Below, piece after piece: positions 38,848 through 46,038 of a stretch of DNA of 64,000 nt. This DNA comes from Natronomonas aquatica. GTDB taxonomy: Archaea; Halobacteriota; Halobacteria; Halobacteriales; Haloarculaceae. The translations under genes were made by a program, and so were the position numbers. The stretch's first letter is position 1. Every line of letters starts with the position of its first letter. Below the pieces are notes generated by a model. It was not told the DNA's origin. It made no database searches and worked only from the letters and a program-made list of their open reading frames with translations. Location: NCBI RefSeq assembly GCF_024449025.1, contig NZ_JAHLKM010000004.1:1-64000 (forward strand), written 5' to 3'.

Positions 38848-39459
38848 TCAGCTTCCCCGTTCACTCCCTTCCGAGAGGACCGAATCGACGTACTCTTCGG
38901 CGGCCCGCCGGCCGGTCCCGAGGGCCTCGAGGTCCTCGAGAACGACCGCCCGGGTTCGGGCACCGTTGGCGATCGTCAAAAGCGTCGTCGCCACGTGTTC
39001 GGCGTCGACTTCGGGGAAGGTTCCCTCCTTGATCCCGCGTTCGATTGCGGTTTCGAGCATGTAGCCGATGTACTCGTCGTTCTGCTGGAACCGCTCGCGG
39101 AACGTCCCGTTGTAGGGGGCCTGACTTTCCATCTCCAGCATCGAAACGAGCAGATCGTAGTGTTCCGCCGGTTCGACGAGCAGTTTGTTCAAAAGCAGCT
39201 CGAGCCGCTCGGCGGGGTTGATCGTCTCGACGCCGCGTACCGTCTCGACGAACCGATCGAGGATGTAATCCAAAAACGCCGCCAGGAGTTCGTCCTTCGT
39301 CTCGTAGTGATAGTGGACGGCGGCCGTCGACTTCCCGTACTCCTCGGCGATGCGTTTGATCGTCAGATCGGCGTAGCCGTGCTCCCGAAGCGCACGGTAG
39401 GTCGCACGCATGATCTCCTCATCGGATTCCGAGAAGGATCGTTCCGGCGGGTCAGCCAT
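38848..39459 (-). CDS. TetR/AcrR family transcriptional regulator
   Basis: A 203-residue regulator. The N-terminal helix-turn-helix is canonical: IMRATYRALREHGYADLTIKRIAEEYGKSTAAVHYHYETKDELL (about 15-58). The C-terminal ligand domain is not recognisable as to substrate. It lies 126 bases behind ilvN on the same strand, where haloarchaea often have ilvC. Confidence 0.92.
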   Translation of the reverse strand: MADPPERSFSESDEEIMRATYRALREHGYADLTIKRIAEEYGKSTAAVHYHYETKDELLAAFLDYILDRFVETVRGVETINPAERLELLLNKLLVEPAEHYDLLVSMLEMESQAPYNGTFRERFQQNDEYIGYMLETAIERGIKEGTFPEVDAEHVATTLLTIANGARTRAVVLEDLEALGTGRRAAEEYVDSVLSEGSERGS

Positions 39460-39585
39460 TGCTACCGCATAACGGTTTTGACCAGCGATCAGGGTTCGGT
39501 GGTCGGTCCCCGCCGGCCCCGGGCGCTCTCCGGTGGCGTGGAATCGACGGACAACTGACGACGCTTCCGTCGGGCGCGAGGGGTC

Positions 39586-39981
39586 TTAAGATTCGTTAAC
39601 CGAGGCGGTGAGCTCTTCGGCGGCTTCGAGATCGAGTTCCTCGACCGAGATGACCGGCAGGAGCTTCTTGAGTTGCCTTTTCACCTGATCGACGCCGGGG
39701 TGAGGTGGTTCGACGACGAACGTGATCCGCGAACGCGTCCCGTCGCCCATCGGCTCGCCGACGATGCGTTCGATGTTGACCTGTCGACGGGCGAACAGCC
39801 CGGTTATCTTGGCGGTCACGCCCGGTTCGTTTTTGACGACCGTCGTCAGCACCGCCCGCCGTTCGTCGGCGTCCCTGTCGGGGGGCGTCTCATCCATGTC
39901 GATCCGCGTCCCGTCGGGGTTCCGCCGGCCCGACGGCTGGGCGCGCTCGTGAGGGCCCGGATATCCGGTTTCACCGCTCAT
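39586..39981 (-). CDS. ilvN: Acetolactate synthase small subunit, short form
   Basis: Regulatory subunit of acetohydroxyacid synthase, which gives feedback control by branched-chain amino acids. Only 131 residues: an acidic N-terminal extension, then one ACT domain, LTTVVKNEPGVTAKITGLFARRQVNIERIV to VKRQLKKLLPVISVEELD (about 43-118). The C-terminal activation domain, present in the roughly 200-residue forms known from other haloarchaea, is absent; the frame ends 13 residues after the ACT domain. E. coli IlvN also consists of just an ACT domain, so it may work. The ATG follows the ilvB stop by one base. Confidence 0.85.
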   Translation of the reverse strand: MSGETGYPGPHERAQPSGRRNPDGTRIDMDETPPDRDADERRAVLTTVVKNEPGVTAKITGLFARRQVNIERIVGEPMGDGTRSRITFVVEPPHPGVDQVKRQLKKLLPVISVEELDLEAAEELTASVNES

Positions 39982-39982
39982 C

Positions 39983-41734
39983 TCACAGTTCCTCCAGTTG
40001 GGCCTCGTTCATCGCGAACTTCGTGTTGTCGCCGCCGCTTGGGACCATCGGGTAGACGTCCTCCTCGGGGTCGACGTGGGCGTCGACGACGGCGGGGCCG
40101 TCGTACTCGTAGGCCGCCCGGAGCGTCTCGTCGACCTCCTCGTAGGTCTCGATCCGGAACCCACGGGCGCCGAACCCCTCCGCGAGGACGTCGAACCCGG
40201 GCACCCACGGGTACTCCGAAGCCATCCGACGGCCTTCGAAGAAGGCGTCCTGCCACTGTCTGACCATCCCGACGGCGGCGTTGTTGAGCACGACGACCGT
40301 GATGTCTAGTTCCTCCCGGACGGCGACGGAGAGTTCCTGTAGCGTCATCAAAAAGGAGCCGTCGCCGTCGAAGCAGACGACCGACTGGTCGTCGTCGGCC
40401 GCAAAGCGGGCGCCGATCGCCGCCGGCAGCCCATAGCCCATCGTCCCCAGCCCGTGCGAGGAGACCCACGTTCGGGGGTGGCGGTACGTCCAGTACTGCA
40501 TCGCCCACATCTGGTGTTGGCCGACGCCGGTCGTGACGACCGTGTCGTCGGGGGTCAGTTCGTCCATCGCCTCCACGAGGAACTGCGGCTTGACCGGTTC
40601 GTCCTCGGAGGCCGAGTACTCCAGCGGGTACTCTTCACGCCACTCCCGGCACTGTTGGCGCCACTCGCCGGCCTCGGGCGCGGCCGGCATCGCGTCGTGG
40701 AGCTGATCCAGCACCGTCCCGGCGTCGCCGACGAGCGGGTAATCGGCGTGGACGATCTTCGAGATCTCGGCGGGATCGATGTCGACGTGGACGATCTCGG
40801 CGTCGGGTGCGAACGTCTCGACGCCGCCGGTCAGCCGGTCGTCGAAGCGCGTCCCGAGGGCCAACATGACGTCACAGTGTTGCAGCGTCATGTTCGCGTA
40901 GCCGGTGCCGTGCATCCCGGCGACCTCCATCGCCAGATCGTGGTCCTCCGGGAACGATCCGATCCCCGGCATCGTCGTGACGACGGGAACCCCGTACTCG
41001 GTCGCGAACGCCCGGAGTTCCTCCCACGCCTCGCCCTTGATGACGCCGCCGCCGGAGAGGATCGCGGGCCGCTCGGCGTCGGCCAGCGCCTCGGCCGCCT
41101 CCGCGACGGTTTCGCCGTCGGCCGCGTCCGGAACGTCGAAACCGTCGGGGAGTTCCGGCCCGACCGGCTCTCCCGCCGAGTCGGCCTTCGTGACGTCCTT
41201 CGGGAGGTCGACCAGCGTCGGTCCCGGTCGCCCCTCCCGGGCGAGCGCGAAGGCCTCACCCACGGTGTGGCCGGTCGTGTCGGGATCGGTGCTCACGTAG
41301 TTCGTCTTCGTCACCGGCATCGTGACGCCCGTGGTATCGGTCTCCTGGAAGGCGTCCCGGCCGAGGAAGTCCGTCGCGACCTGTCCGGTCAGCGCGACCA
41401 TCGGGTCCGAGTCCATGTCGGCGTCGGCGAGCCCCGTCACCAGGTTCGTCGCGCCGGGGCCCGAGGTGGCCAGACAGACGCCGGGGTCGCCGGAGACGAT
41501 CCCGTAGGCGTCGGCCGCGTGGGCGGCGCCCTGCTCGTGGCCCATCGTGACGTGCTGGATGTCGGAGTGATACAGCGCGTCGTAGACGGGCATGATCGCA
41601 CCGCCCTGCAGGCCGAAGGCGTGTTCGACGCCGGCGGCCTCGAGCGCCACGATGGCGGCGTCGGCGCCGGTCGGGGCTGATCGTCCGGGCGATTCGTCGG
41701 TCGGTTCTTCGGGGGCGGTCGTTCGTTTTGACAT
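39983..41734 (-). CDS. ilvB: Acetolactate synthase large subunit
   Basis: ThDP enzyme making 2-acetolactate or 2-aceto-2-hydroxybutyrate, the first shared step of Val, Leu and Ile synthesis. The 583 residues show AFGLQGGAIMPVYDAL, the catalytic Glu in GHEQGAAHAADAYG, TSGPGATNLVTGLADA, the quinone/FAD region GTRFDDRLTG, and the ThDP motif GDGSFLMTLQEL to VVVLNN. The characteristic WQ of acetolactate synthases is in VRQWQDAFFEGRR. The ATG at 41734 is chosen; 94 bases separate it from an upstream leader ORF. Confidence 0.96.
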   Translation of the reverse strand: MSKRTTAPEEPTDESPGRSAPTGADAAIVALEAAGVEHAFGLQGGAIMPVYDALYHSDIQHVTMGHEQGAAHAADAYGIVSGDPGVCLATSGPGATNLVTGLADADMDSDPMVALTGQVATDFLGRDAFQETDTTGVTMPVTKTNYVSTDPDTTGHTVGEAFALAREGRPGPTLVDLPKDVTKADSAGEPVGPELPDGFDVPDAADGETVAEAAEALADAERPAILSGGGVIKGEAWEELRAFATEYGVPVVTTMPGIGSFPEDHDLAMEVAGMHGTGYANMTLQHCDVMLALGTRFDDRLTGGVETFAPDAEIVHVDIDPAEISKIVHADYPLVGDAGTVLDQLHDAMPAAPEAGEWRQQCREWREEYPLEYSASEDEPVKPQFLVEAMDELTPDDTVVTTGVGQHQMWAMQYWTYRHPRTWVSSHGLGTMGYGLPAAIGARFAADDDQSVVCFDGDGSFLMTLQELSVAVREELDITVVVLNNAAVGMVRQWQDAFFEGRRMASEYPWVPGFDVLAEGFGARGFRIETYEEVDETLRAAYEYDGPAVVDAHVDPEEDVYPMVPSGGDNTKFAMNEAQLEEL

Positions 41735-41754
41735 CCGTCTGTGGTGTCCGTGGC

Positions 41755-41774
41755 GTCGCCGGAACACCGGCGAC
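41755..41774 (-). promoter_or_regulatory. Second hairpin of the ilv leader, just before ilvB
   Basis: GTCGCCGG-TGTT-CCGGCGAC on the minus strand: a perfect 8-bp GC-rich stem with 4-base loop, ending 20 bases before the ilvB ATG. No T-run follows. It may be a pause or translation-control structure, or part of an attenuator with the hairpin at 41825-41843. Confidence 0.5.
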
Positions 41775-41824
41775 AGGGTTAGTTATCGAGCGTTTCGAGC
41801 CGGATCGAAAAGTAGTGTTTTGGT

Positions 41825-41843
41825 GGGGCTACTGGGGAGCCCC
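41825..41843 (-). promoter_or_regulatory. Candidate attenuator hairpin over the end of the ilv leader ORF
   Basis: GGGGCT-CCCCAGT-AGCCCC on the minus strand: a 6-bp stem that begins right after the last two Ile codons and contains the stop codon of the leader ORF. About 14 bases later comes a short T-run (TTTT, 41808-41811). A ribosome held at the Ile codons would cover its left arm. Confidence 0.5.
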
Positions 41844-41933
41844 AATAATACCGATGATACCGATGATACCGGTAGCGCTATCGGAGATACCGCTGGTGAC
41901 GAGGGTGGACTCGGGTGCGGTACTCCGCGTCAT
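41829..41933 (-). CDS. Leader peptide of the ilvBN operon (Ile-rich)
   Basis: A 34-codon ORF starting with ATG at 41933: it begins MTRSTAPESTLVTSG and ends TGIIGIIGIIGAPQ before TAG. It holds one Leu, one Val and seven Ile, six of them in three Ile-Ile pairs (ATC ATC, ATC ATC, ATT ATT), right before a hairpin. Leader peptides with runs of the regulated amino acids control ilv operons in bacteria by attenuation. A TATA-like box lies 28-34 bases upstream, giving a leaderless start. The Ile run comes from a nine-base repeat, so chance cannot be excluded. Expression is not shown. Confidence 0.6.
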   Translation of the reverse strand: MTRSTAPESTLVTSGISDSATGIIGIIGIIGAPQ

Positions 41934-41960
41934 GTAGTTGAAACAAGTGTCATCTATGCT

Positions 41961-41967
41961 TATTAAA
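41961..41967 (-). promoter_or_regulatory. TATA-like box of the ilv leader and operon
   Basis: TTTAATA on the minus strand in AGTTTAATAAGC, 28-34 bases before the leader ATG. Transcription would begin only a few bases before that ATG, so the leader ORF would be the first thing translated from the ilvBN mRNA. The rest of 41968-42145 holds no gene that I can support; rpl15e starts at 42146 on the other strand. Confidence 0.55.
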
Positions 41968-42145
41968 CTTACTGTCGGGCTCGATCGTCGATCCGCCGTT
42001 CGCGGCGTTTCGAAGCGCTTAACCGCGGTTGTCGTGAAAACCGTCACAACTCGCTGGACGACGGGCACCAGCGGGCGCCTGTCCACACAGGTCGGGATGT
42101 GATTCCCACCCGGGAATTGAACCACACAACGCCCGTGGTGAAACC

Positions 42146-42736
42146 ATGGCACGAAGCTTCTACTCACACATCCGGGAGGCGTGGAAGACGCCGAAGGAAG
42201 GAAAGCTCGCGGAACTGCAGTGGCAGCGCCAACAGGAGTGGCGCGACCAGGGATCGATCGAGCGCATCGAGCGCCCGACGCGGCTGGATAAGGCGCGCTC
42301 GCTCGGCTACAAAGCCAAGCAGGGCGTCGTCGTCGCTCGCGTCTCGATCCGGAAAGGCAGCGCCCGCAAACAGCGGTTCAAGGCCGGCCGCCGCTCGAAG
42401 CGGCAGGGTGTCAACAAGATCACCCGCCGGAAGAACCTCCAGCGCATCGCCGAAGAGCGCGCCGGACGGAAGTTCCGGAACCTCCGCGTTCTGAACAGCT
42501 ACTGGGTCGGCGAGGACGGCTCCCAGAAGTGGTTCGAAGTGATCCTCCTGGATCCCGAACACGGGGCGATCGAAAACGACGACGATCTGGGCTGGATCTG
42601 TGCGGACAGCCAGCGGGGCCGCGCCTACCGGGGCCGGACCTCCGCCGGCCAGCGCGGTCGGGGGCTCCAGCAACGCGGCAAGGGAACCGAACACACCCGT
42701 CCGAGCGTCCGCGCGAACGACAACCGCGGCAAGTAA
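42146..42736 (+). CDS. rpl15e: 50S ribosomal protein eL15
   Basis: Large-subunit protein of Archaea and eukaryotes. The 196 residues start MARSFYSHIREAWK and carry the strongly conserved parts DKARSLGYKAKQGVVVARVSIRKG, RFKAGRRSKRQGVNKITRRKNLQRIAEER and RKFRNLRVLNSYWVGEDGSQKWFEVILLDPEH, ending in a basic tail. Length and start fit the family. Divergent from the ilv leader, with about 210 bases between. Confidence 0.98.
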   Translation: MARSFYSHIREAWKTPKEGKLAELQWQRQQEWRDQGSIERIERPTRLDKARSLGYKAKQGVVVARVSIRKGSARKQRFKAGRRSKRQGVNKITRRKNLQRIAEERAGRKFRNLRVLNSYWVGEDGSQKWFEVILLDPEHGAIENDDDLGWICADSQRGRAYRGRTSAGQRGRGLQQRGKGTEHTRPSVRANDNRGK

Positions 42737-43049
42737 CGCCGCCGCGACCCCGGTTTTCGGCTTACATCACGCCGGAACAGCGACAGCTATCTGTGCAGGG
42801 TCGATCGAAAGCGACTCTCGGTCTCCTAGAAGACGGACGTCCAAGCGAACCGATATCCGTTCCGTCGGATCGAGTGCGCGTACCCGCTATCCCGCCCGAC
42901 AGAACGGCTGATACGCCCGATCGGAACCGCTCCGGGCCGACGGCGTAAAACATCTGTCCGACGGGAGAACGAGCGTCGATCCCTCTGTAATGAATATTAT
43001 ATGTCACTTCAGGTGAAGATTTATTATAATCAAAAATTAATATGGTATT
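42737..43049. other. Intergenic stretch with promoter at its end
   Basis: About 310 bases without a gene. The first 240 are GC-rich and I see no feature in them. The last 60 turn AT-rich; TTTATTATAA at 43020-43029 is a TATA-like box about 25 bases before the ATG at 43050, so the next gene is probably leaderless. Confidence 0.55.
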
Positions 43050-44309
43050 ATGGCACAAGATACGACGAAAGAAAACACCCTGGTGGCGTTTTACAACGAA
43101 CGAATCACGGAACCGTCGACGAACGACGAGGTGTACGGCTACTGGCTGTTCGCGCTCGGACTCGTAGCCAGCGTCGTCGGCGTCGTGTTCTTCATGTACA
43201 GCGGGACGTATCCGCGGCCACCGGCCTCGGAGGGCGGTACTTACTGGCTGTTACGCGAGATCGGCGGTGTCTTCATCGGGGTGGGCTTTCCCCTGTTGCT
43301 TGGTGGGGTTGCTATCCGGCTTCCCCTCCGACAGTTAGCAACCAGGGTCGTCGGTGTCGGCGTCGTGCTCTGTCTGGCCGCCGTCCTGTGGTTTATCGTG
43401 GTGTACCCGGCCGGTGGATGGCCCGTCTCGACCGGTCACACGGGCGTCATCGGGCTCTACACCGTCGGGCTCGCGGCTATCGGGATCGCATTGATCGTCG
43501 TCCCGATGCTCTCTCGCGCGGAGACGGAGACCGAAAGCGAGCGGGTAACACGGGAACAGGACAAAGCGGAGCGGTCCGAACTCGAAGCCGAAAAGGCGGA
43601 ACTCGAGGAGAGAACGACCGAACTGGGAGCGGATCTCGAGTCAGCACGCGAAGAGCGCGACGAGGCGGCGGCCGCGACCGAGGCCGCCGAGGCCGAACTC
43701 GAGGCGCTCCGGCAGTCGAAGGCCCGATTCGAGATCTATCGGGACAGGGGTGGCGGCCACCGCTGGCGGCTCCGGCACCGCAACGGCAACATCATCGCCA
43801 CCAGCGGCGAGGCCTACGCCAGCCGACAGAAGGCCCAGCAGGGCATGCACAGCGTGATGCGGAACGCCCTGGGTGCGGCGGTGATGACGATCGAACCCGA
43901 GGATCCGGAAACCATCGAGGGGGAGACCGAGACCGACCCGATAGAGATCGAGAGCCGGGCCGAGTTCGAACTCTACGAGGATGCGGCGGGCGAGTACCGC
44001 TGGCGGCTGGTCCACGACAACGGGAACATCATCGCCGACTCCGGCGAGGGCTACGCGTCGAAAAGCAACGTCAGGCGGGCGATGGATAGCGTCCGAAAGC
44101 ACGCCGAAGCCGCCGACTACCTCAGGATCGATCCGACAGGCTTCGAGGTCTATCGGGACGCGGCGGGCGAGTACCGCTGGCGGCTCGTCCACCAGAACGG
44201 CGAAATCCTGGCCGACTCCGGGCAGGGCTATGCGAGCCGACAGAAGGCACGACAGGGCGTCGACAGCGTCCGCGATAACGCCGGCGAGGCCGACATCGAA
44301 GAACAGTAA
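43050..44309 (+). CDS. Membrane protein with coiled coil and three YegP (DUF1508) repeats
   Basis: A 419-residue protein of unknown function. It has four hydrophobic segments in residues 28-160, an acidic coiled coil (about 165-225, rich in Glu, Ala and Arg), then three YegP-type repeats of about 50 residues starting near 227, 306 and 365 (pattern F-E-x-Y-x-D-x-x-G-x-x-x-WRL-x-H-x-NG-x-I-x-x-S-x-x-x-Y-x-S). A haloarchaeal protein of this fold, HVO_2922, is a small homodimer. The repeats are probably cytoplasmic adaptor or binding modules on a membrane anchor. The gene behind it carries two more copies. Confidence 0.8.
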   Translation: MAQDTTKENTLVAFYNERITEPSTNDEVYGYWLFALGLVASVVGVVFFMYSGTYPRPPASEGGTYWLLREIGGVFIGVGFPLLLGGVAIRLPLRQLATRVVGVGVVLCLAAVLWFIVVYPAGGWPVSTGHTGVIGLYTVGLAAIGIALIVVPMLSRAETETESERVTREQDKAERSELEAEKAELEERTTELGADLESAREERDEAAAATEAAEAELEALRQSKARFEIYRDRGGGHRWRLRHRNGNIIATSGEAYASRQKAQQGMHSVMRNALGAAVMTIEPEDPETIEGETETDPIEIESRAEFELYEDAAGEYRWRLVHDNGNIIADSGEGYASKSNVRRAMDSVRKHAEAADYLRIDPTGFEVYRDAAGEYRWRLVHQNGEILADSGQGYASRQKARQGVDSVRDNAGEADIEEQ

Positions 44310-44336
44310 TCCGACCGACCAACCGATCCAACAACA

Positions 44337-44693
44337 ATGAGCAAGGCAACATTCGAACTGTACGAGGACGCGGCGGGCGAGTACCGGTGGCGGCTCCGGC
44401 ACCGCAACGGGAACATCATCGCCGACTCCGGCGAGGGATACAACAGCAAGTCATCCGCGCGTGAGGCGATCGAACGGGTCCAGGGATACGCCCCCGAGGC
44501 GGACGTTCTCGACGTCGGCCAGGCCTCCTTCGAACTCTACGAGGATGCGGCGGGCGAGTATCGCTGGCGGCTCCGGCACCGCAACGGCAACATCGTCGCC
44601 GATTCCGGCGAGGGATACTCCTCGCGGAGCGCGGCGGAGGACGCAGTCAACAGCGTCAAACAGAACGCGCCGGGGGCAGAGGCGACCGACTAA
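44337..44693 (+). CDS. Tandem YegP (DUF1508) repeat protein
   Basis: A 118-residue protein made only of two YegP repeats (starting at residues 5 and 63), each with FELYEDAAGEYRWRLRHRNGNI followed by ADSGEGY. It lies 27 bases after the preceding gene, probably in the same operon. The two repeats, and the second and third of the neighbour, share long identical DNA stretches such as GCGGCGGGCGAGTA, which points to recent duplication or gene conversion. Function unknown. Confidence 0.85.
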   Translation: MSKATFELYEDAAGEYRWRLRHRNGNIIADSGEGYNSKSSAREAIERVQGYAPEADVLDVGQASFELYEDAAGEYRWRLRHRNGNIVADSGEGYSSRSAAEDAVNSVKQNAPGAEATD

Positions 44694-44751
44694 CCCGTCG
44701 CGGAACCCGATTATCCGGCAGCGTTTTCCGGCCGGCCGACGACTGAGGAAC

Positions 44752-45909
44752 ATGCGTAGCTTCGAGATCGGCCGGATCACCGGTATTCCGATCCGGCTCA
44801 ACATCACCCTCGTCGTCTTCCTGCCTCTTCTGGCGTGGCTCATCAGCCGCGAGGAACAGCTCGGGTTCTACACCGACGTGGTCAACGAGCTCTCGCCGCA
44901 GGCCATCGACATCGCCGTGATCCAGTCGGGTTCGACGCCGATCGTCGCCGGCGCGGCGACCGCCGTCGGGCTCTTCGTCGGCGTGTTGCTCCACGAACTC
45001 GGCCACTCCTGGACAGCCCGCCGGTACGGCGTGACGATCAGCTCGATCACCCTGTGGATCTTCGGCGGGATGGCCCACATGGAGGACCTCCCGGAGGACT
45101 GGGACGTCGAACTCTACGTCGCGCTGGCCGGCCCGGCGATGAGCGTCCTCGTCGCCGCGGTCTGTTACGGGCTGCTCTTTGTCGTCCCCGCACAGCCGGT
45201 CTTTCTCTTCGTCGTCGGCTCGCTCGCCGTGATCAACGCGGTGCTCGCGGTCTTCAATCTGCTCCCGGCGTTTCCCATGGACGGCGGTCGCGTGCTTCGA
45301 GCACTGCTTGCTCGCAACCGTCCGTACGCCGAGGCGACCCAGACCGCCGCGACCGTCGGCAAGTTCATGGCGATCCTGATGGCGGTCTTCGCGGTCTTCG
45401 CGTTCGCGCCCATCCTGTTGCTCGTCGCGATGTTCGTCTACATCGCCGCCGGGGCGGAATCACGGACGACCGTTCTCCGGGATCTGCTCCGTGGAATGAC
45501 CGTCCGGGAGCTGATGTCGAGTGACGTCCGGACCGTCACGCCGGAGACGACCGTCGCGGAGTTCTTCGATCGCGTCCTCACCGACCGGACGACCGCCTAC
45601 CCCGTGATGGATCGGGGCACGGTCACCGGTCTCGTCACGCTCGAATCGGTCCGGGGGATCGCCCCCGACGCCCGCGAGACCACGACCGTCGCCGACGTGA
45701 TGGGGCCTGCGCCGCCCTCGCTCGAACCCGACGCCGACGCCTTCGAGGCGCTGGTCGCGATGAGCGCCGCGCGCGGTGACCGGATACTCGTCGTCGAGGA
45801 CGGCCGGTTCCTCGGCCAGCTCACTGCGGGGGACTTCACGACCGCGATCGAGGTCTTACAGGGGCTCGGCCCCCGCCGGGAAATCGATCTCCCCGACGGG
45901 TACGCCTGA
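44752..45909 (+). CDS. Site-2 protease with C-terminal CBS domain pair
   Basis: A 385-residue M50 membrane protease. The zinc motif is HELGH in LLHELGHSWTARRYG (about residue 81) and the second motif NLLPAFPMDGGR (about 175). Six hydrophobic segments frame them. The C terminus has two CBS domains (about 245-300, VRELMSSDVRTVTPETTVAEFF; and 308-365), which in such proteases bind nucleotides and gate activity. The ATG at 44752 is chosen because the upstream frame is antisense/out-of-frame YegP sequence. Its stop codon touches the inverted repeat behind it. Confidence 0.93.
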   Translation: MRSFEIGRITGIPIRLNITLVVFLPLLAWLISREEQLGFYTDVVNELSPQAIDIAVIQSGSTPIVAGAATAVGLFVGVLLHELGHSWTARRYGVTISSITLWIFGGMAHMEDLPEDWDVELYVALAGPAMSVLVAAVCYGLLFVVPAQPVFLFVVGSLAVINAVLAVFNLLPAFPMDGGRVLRALLARNRPYAEATQTAATVGKFMAILMAVFAVFAFAPILLLVAMFVYIAAGAESRTTVLRDLLRGMTVRELMSSDVRTVTPETTVAEFFDRVLTDRTTAYPVMDRGTVTGLVTLESVRGIAPDARETTTVADVMGPAPPSLEPDADAFEALVAMSAARGDRILVVEDGRFLGQLTAGDFTTAIEVLQGLGPRREIDLPDGYA

Positions 45910-45990
45910 TACTGTCGGCTATAGCTATTTGGAGATATTCGCTCCCCGGTAACGCGATATATTCACGAAATTATAGCCGACAGTATGAGG
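45905..45990. mobile_element. MITE-like element: 86 bases with near-perfect terminal inverted repeats
   Basis: ATACTGTCGGCTATA at 45909-45923 is matched by its exact reverse complement at 45972-45986; with flanking bases the arms match at 18 of 19 positions. The arms are separated by 48 AT-richer bases without a reading frame. The left arm begins at the last base of the protease stop codon. I see no clear target duplication. A MITE or a long-stem terminator/regulator are the alternatives. Confidence 0.5.
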
Positions 45991-46038
45991 GACGGTCGGA
46001 CGGGTAATTTTTAGGCCCCCCTCCGTCCCACTACGGGT

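Noticed and set aside
41728-41937. Plus-strand 69-codon ORF opposite the ilv leader (contains IIPMIPMIP)
   Set aside because: It mirrors the same nine-base repeat, has no promoter or ribosome-binding signal in its direction, and overlaps the start of ilvB.
42090-42125. tRNA-like T-arm (GGTTCAATTCC on the minus strand) before rpl15e
   Set aside because: The flanking bases do not pair into a T stem, and no acceptor, D or anticodon arm can be drawn. I see no tRNA here.
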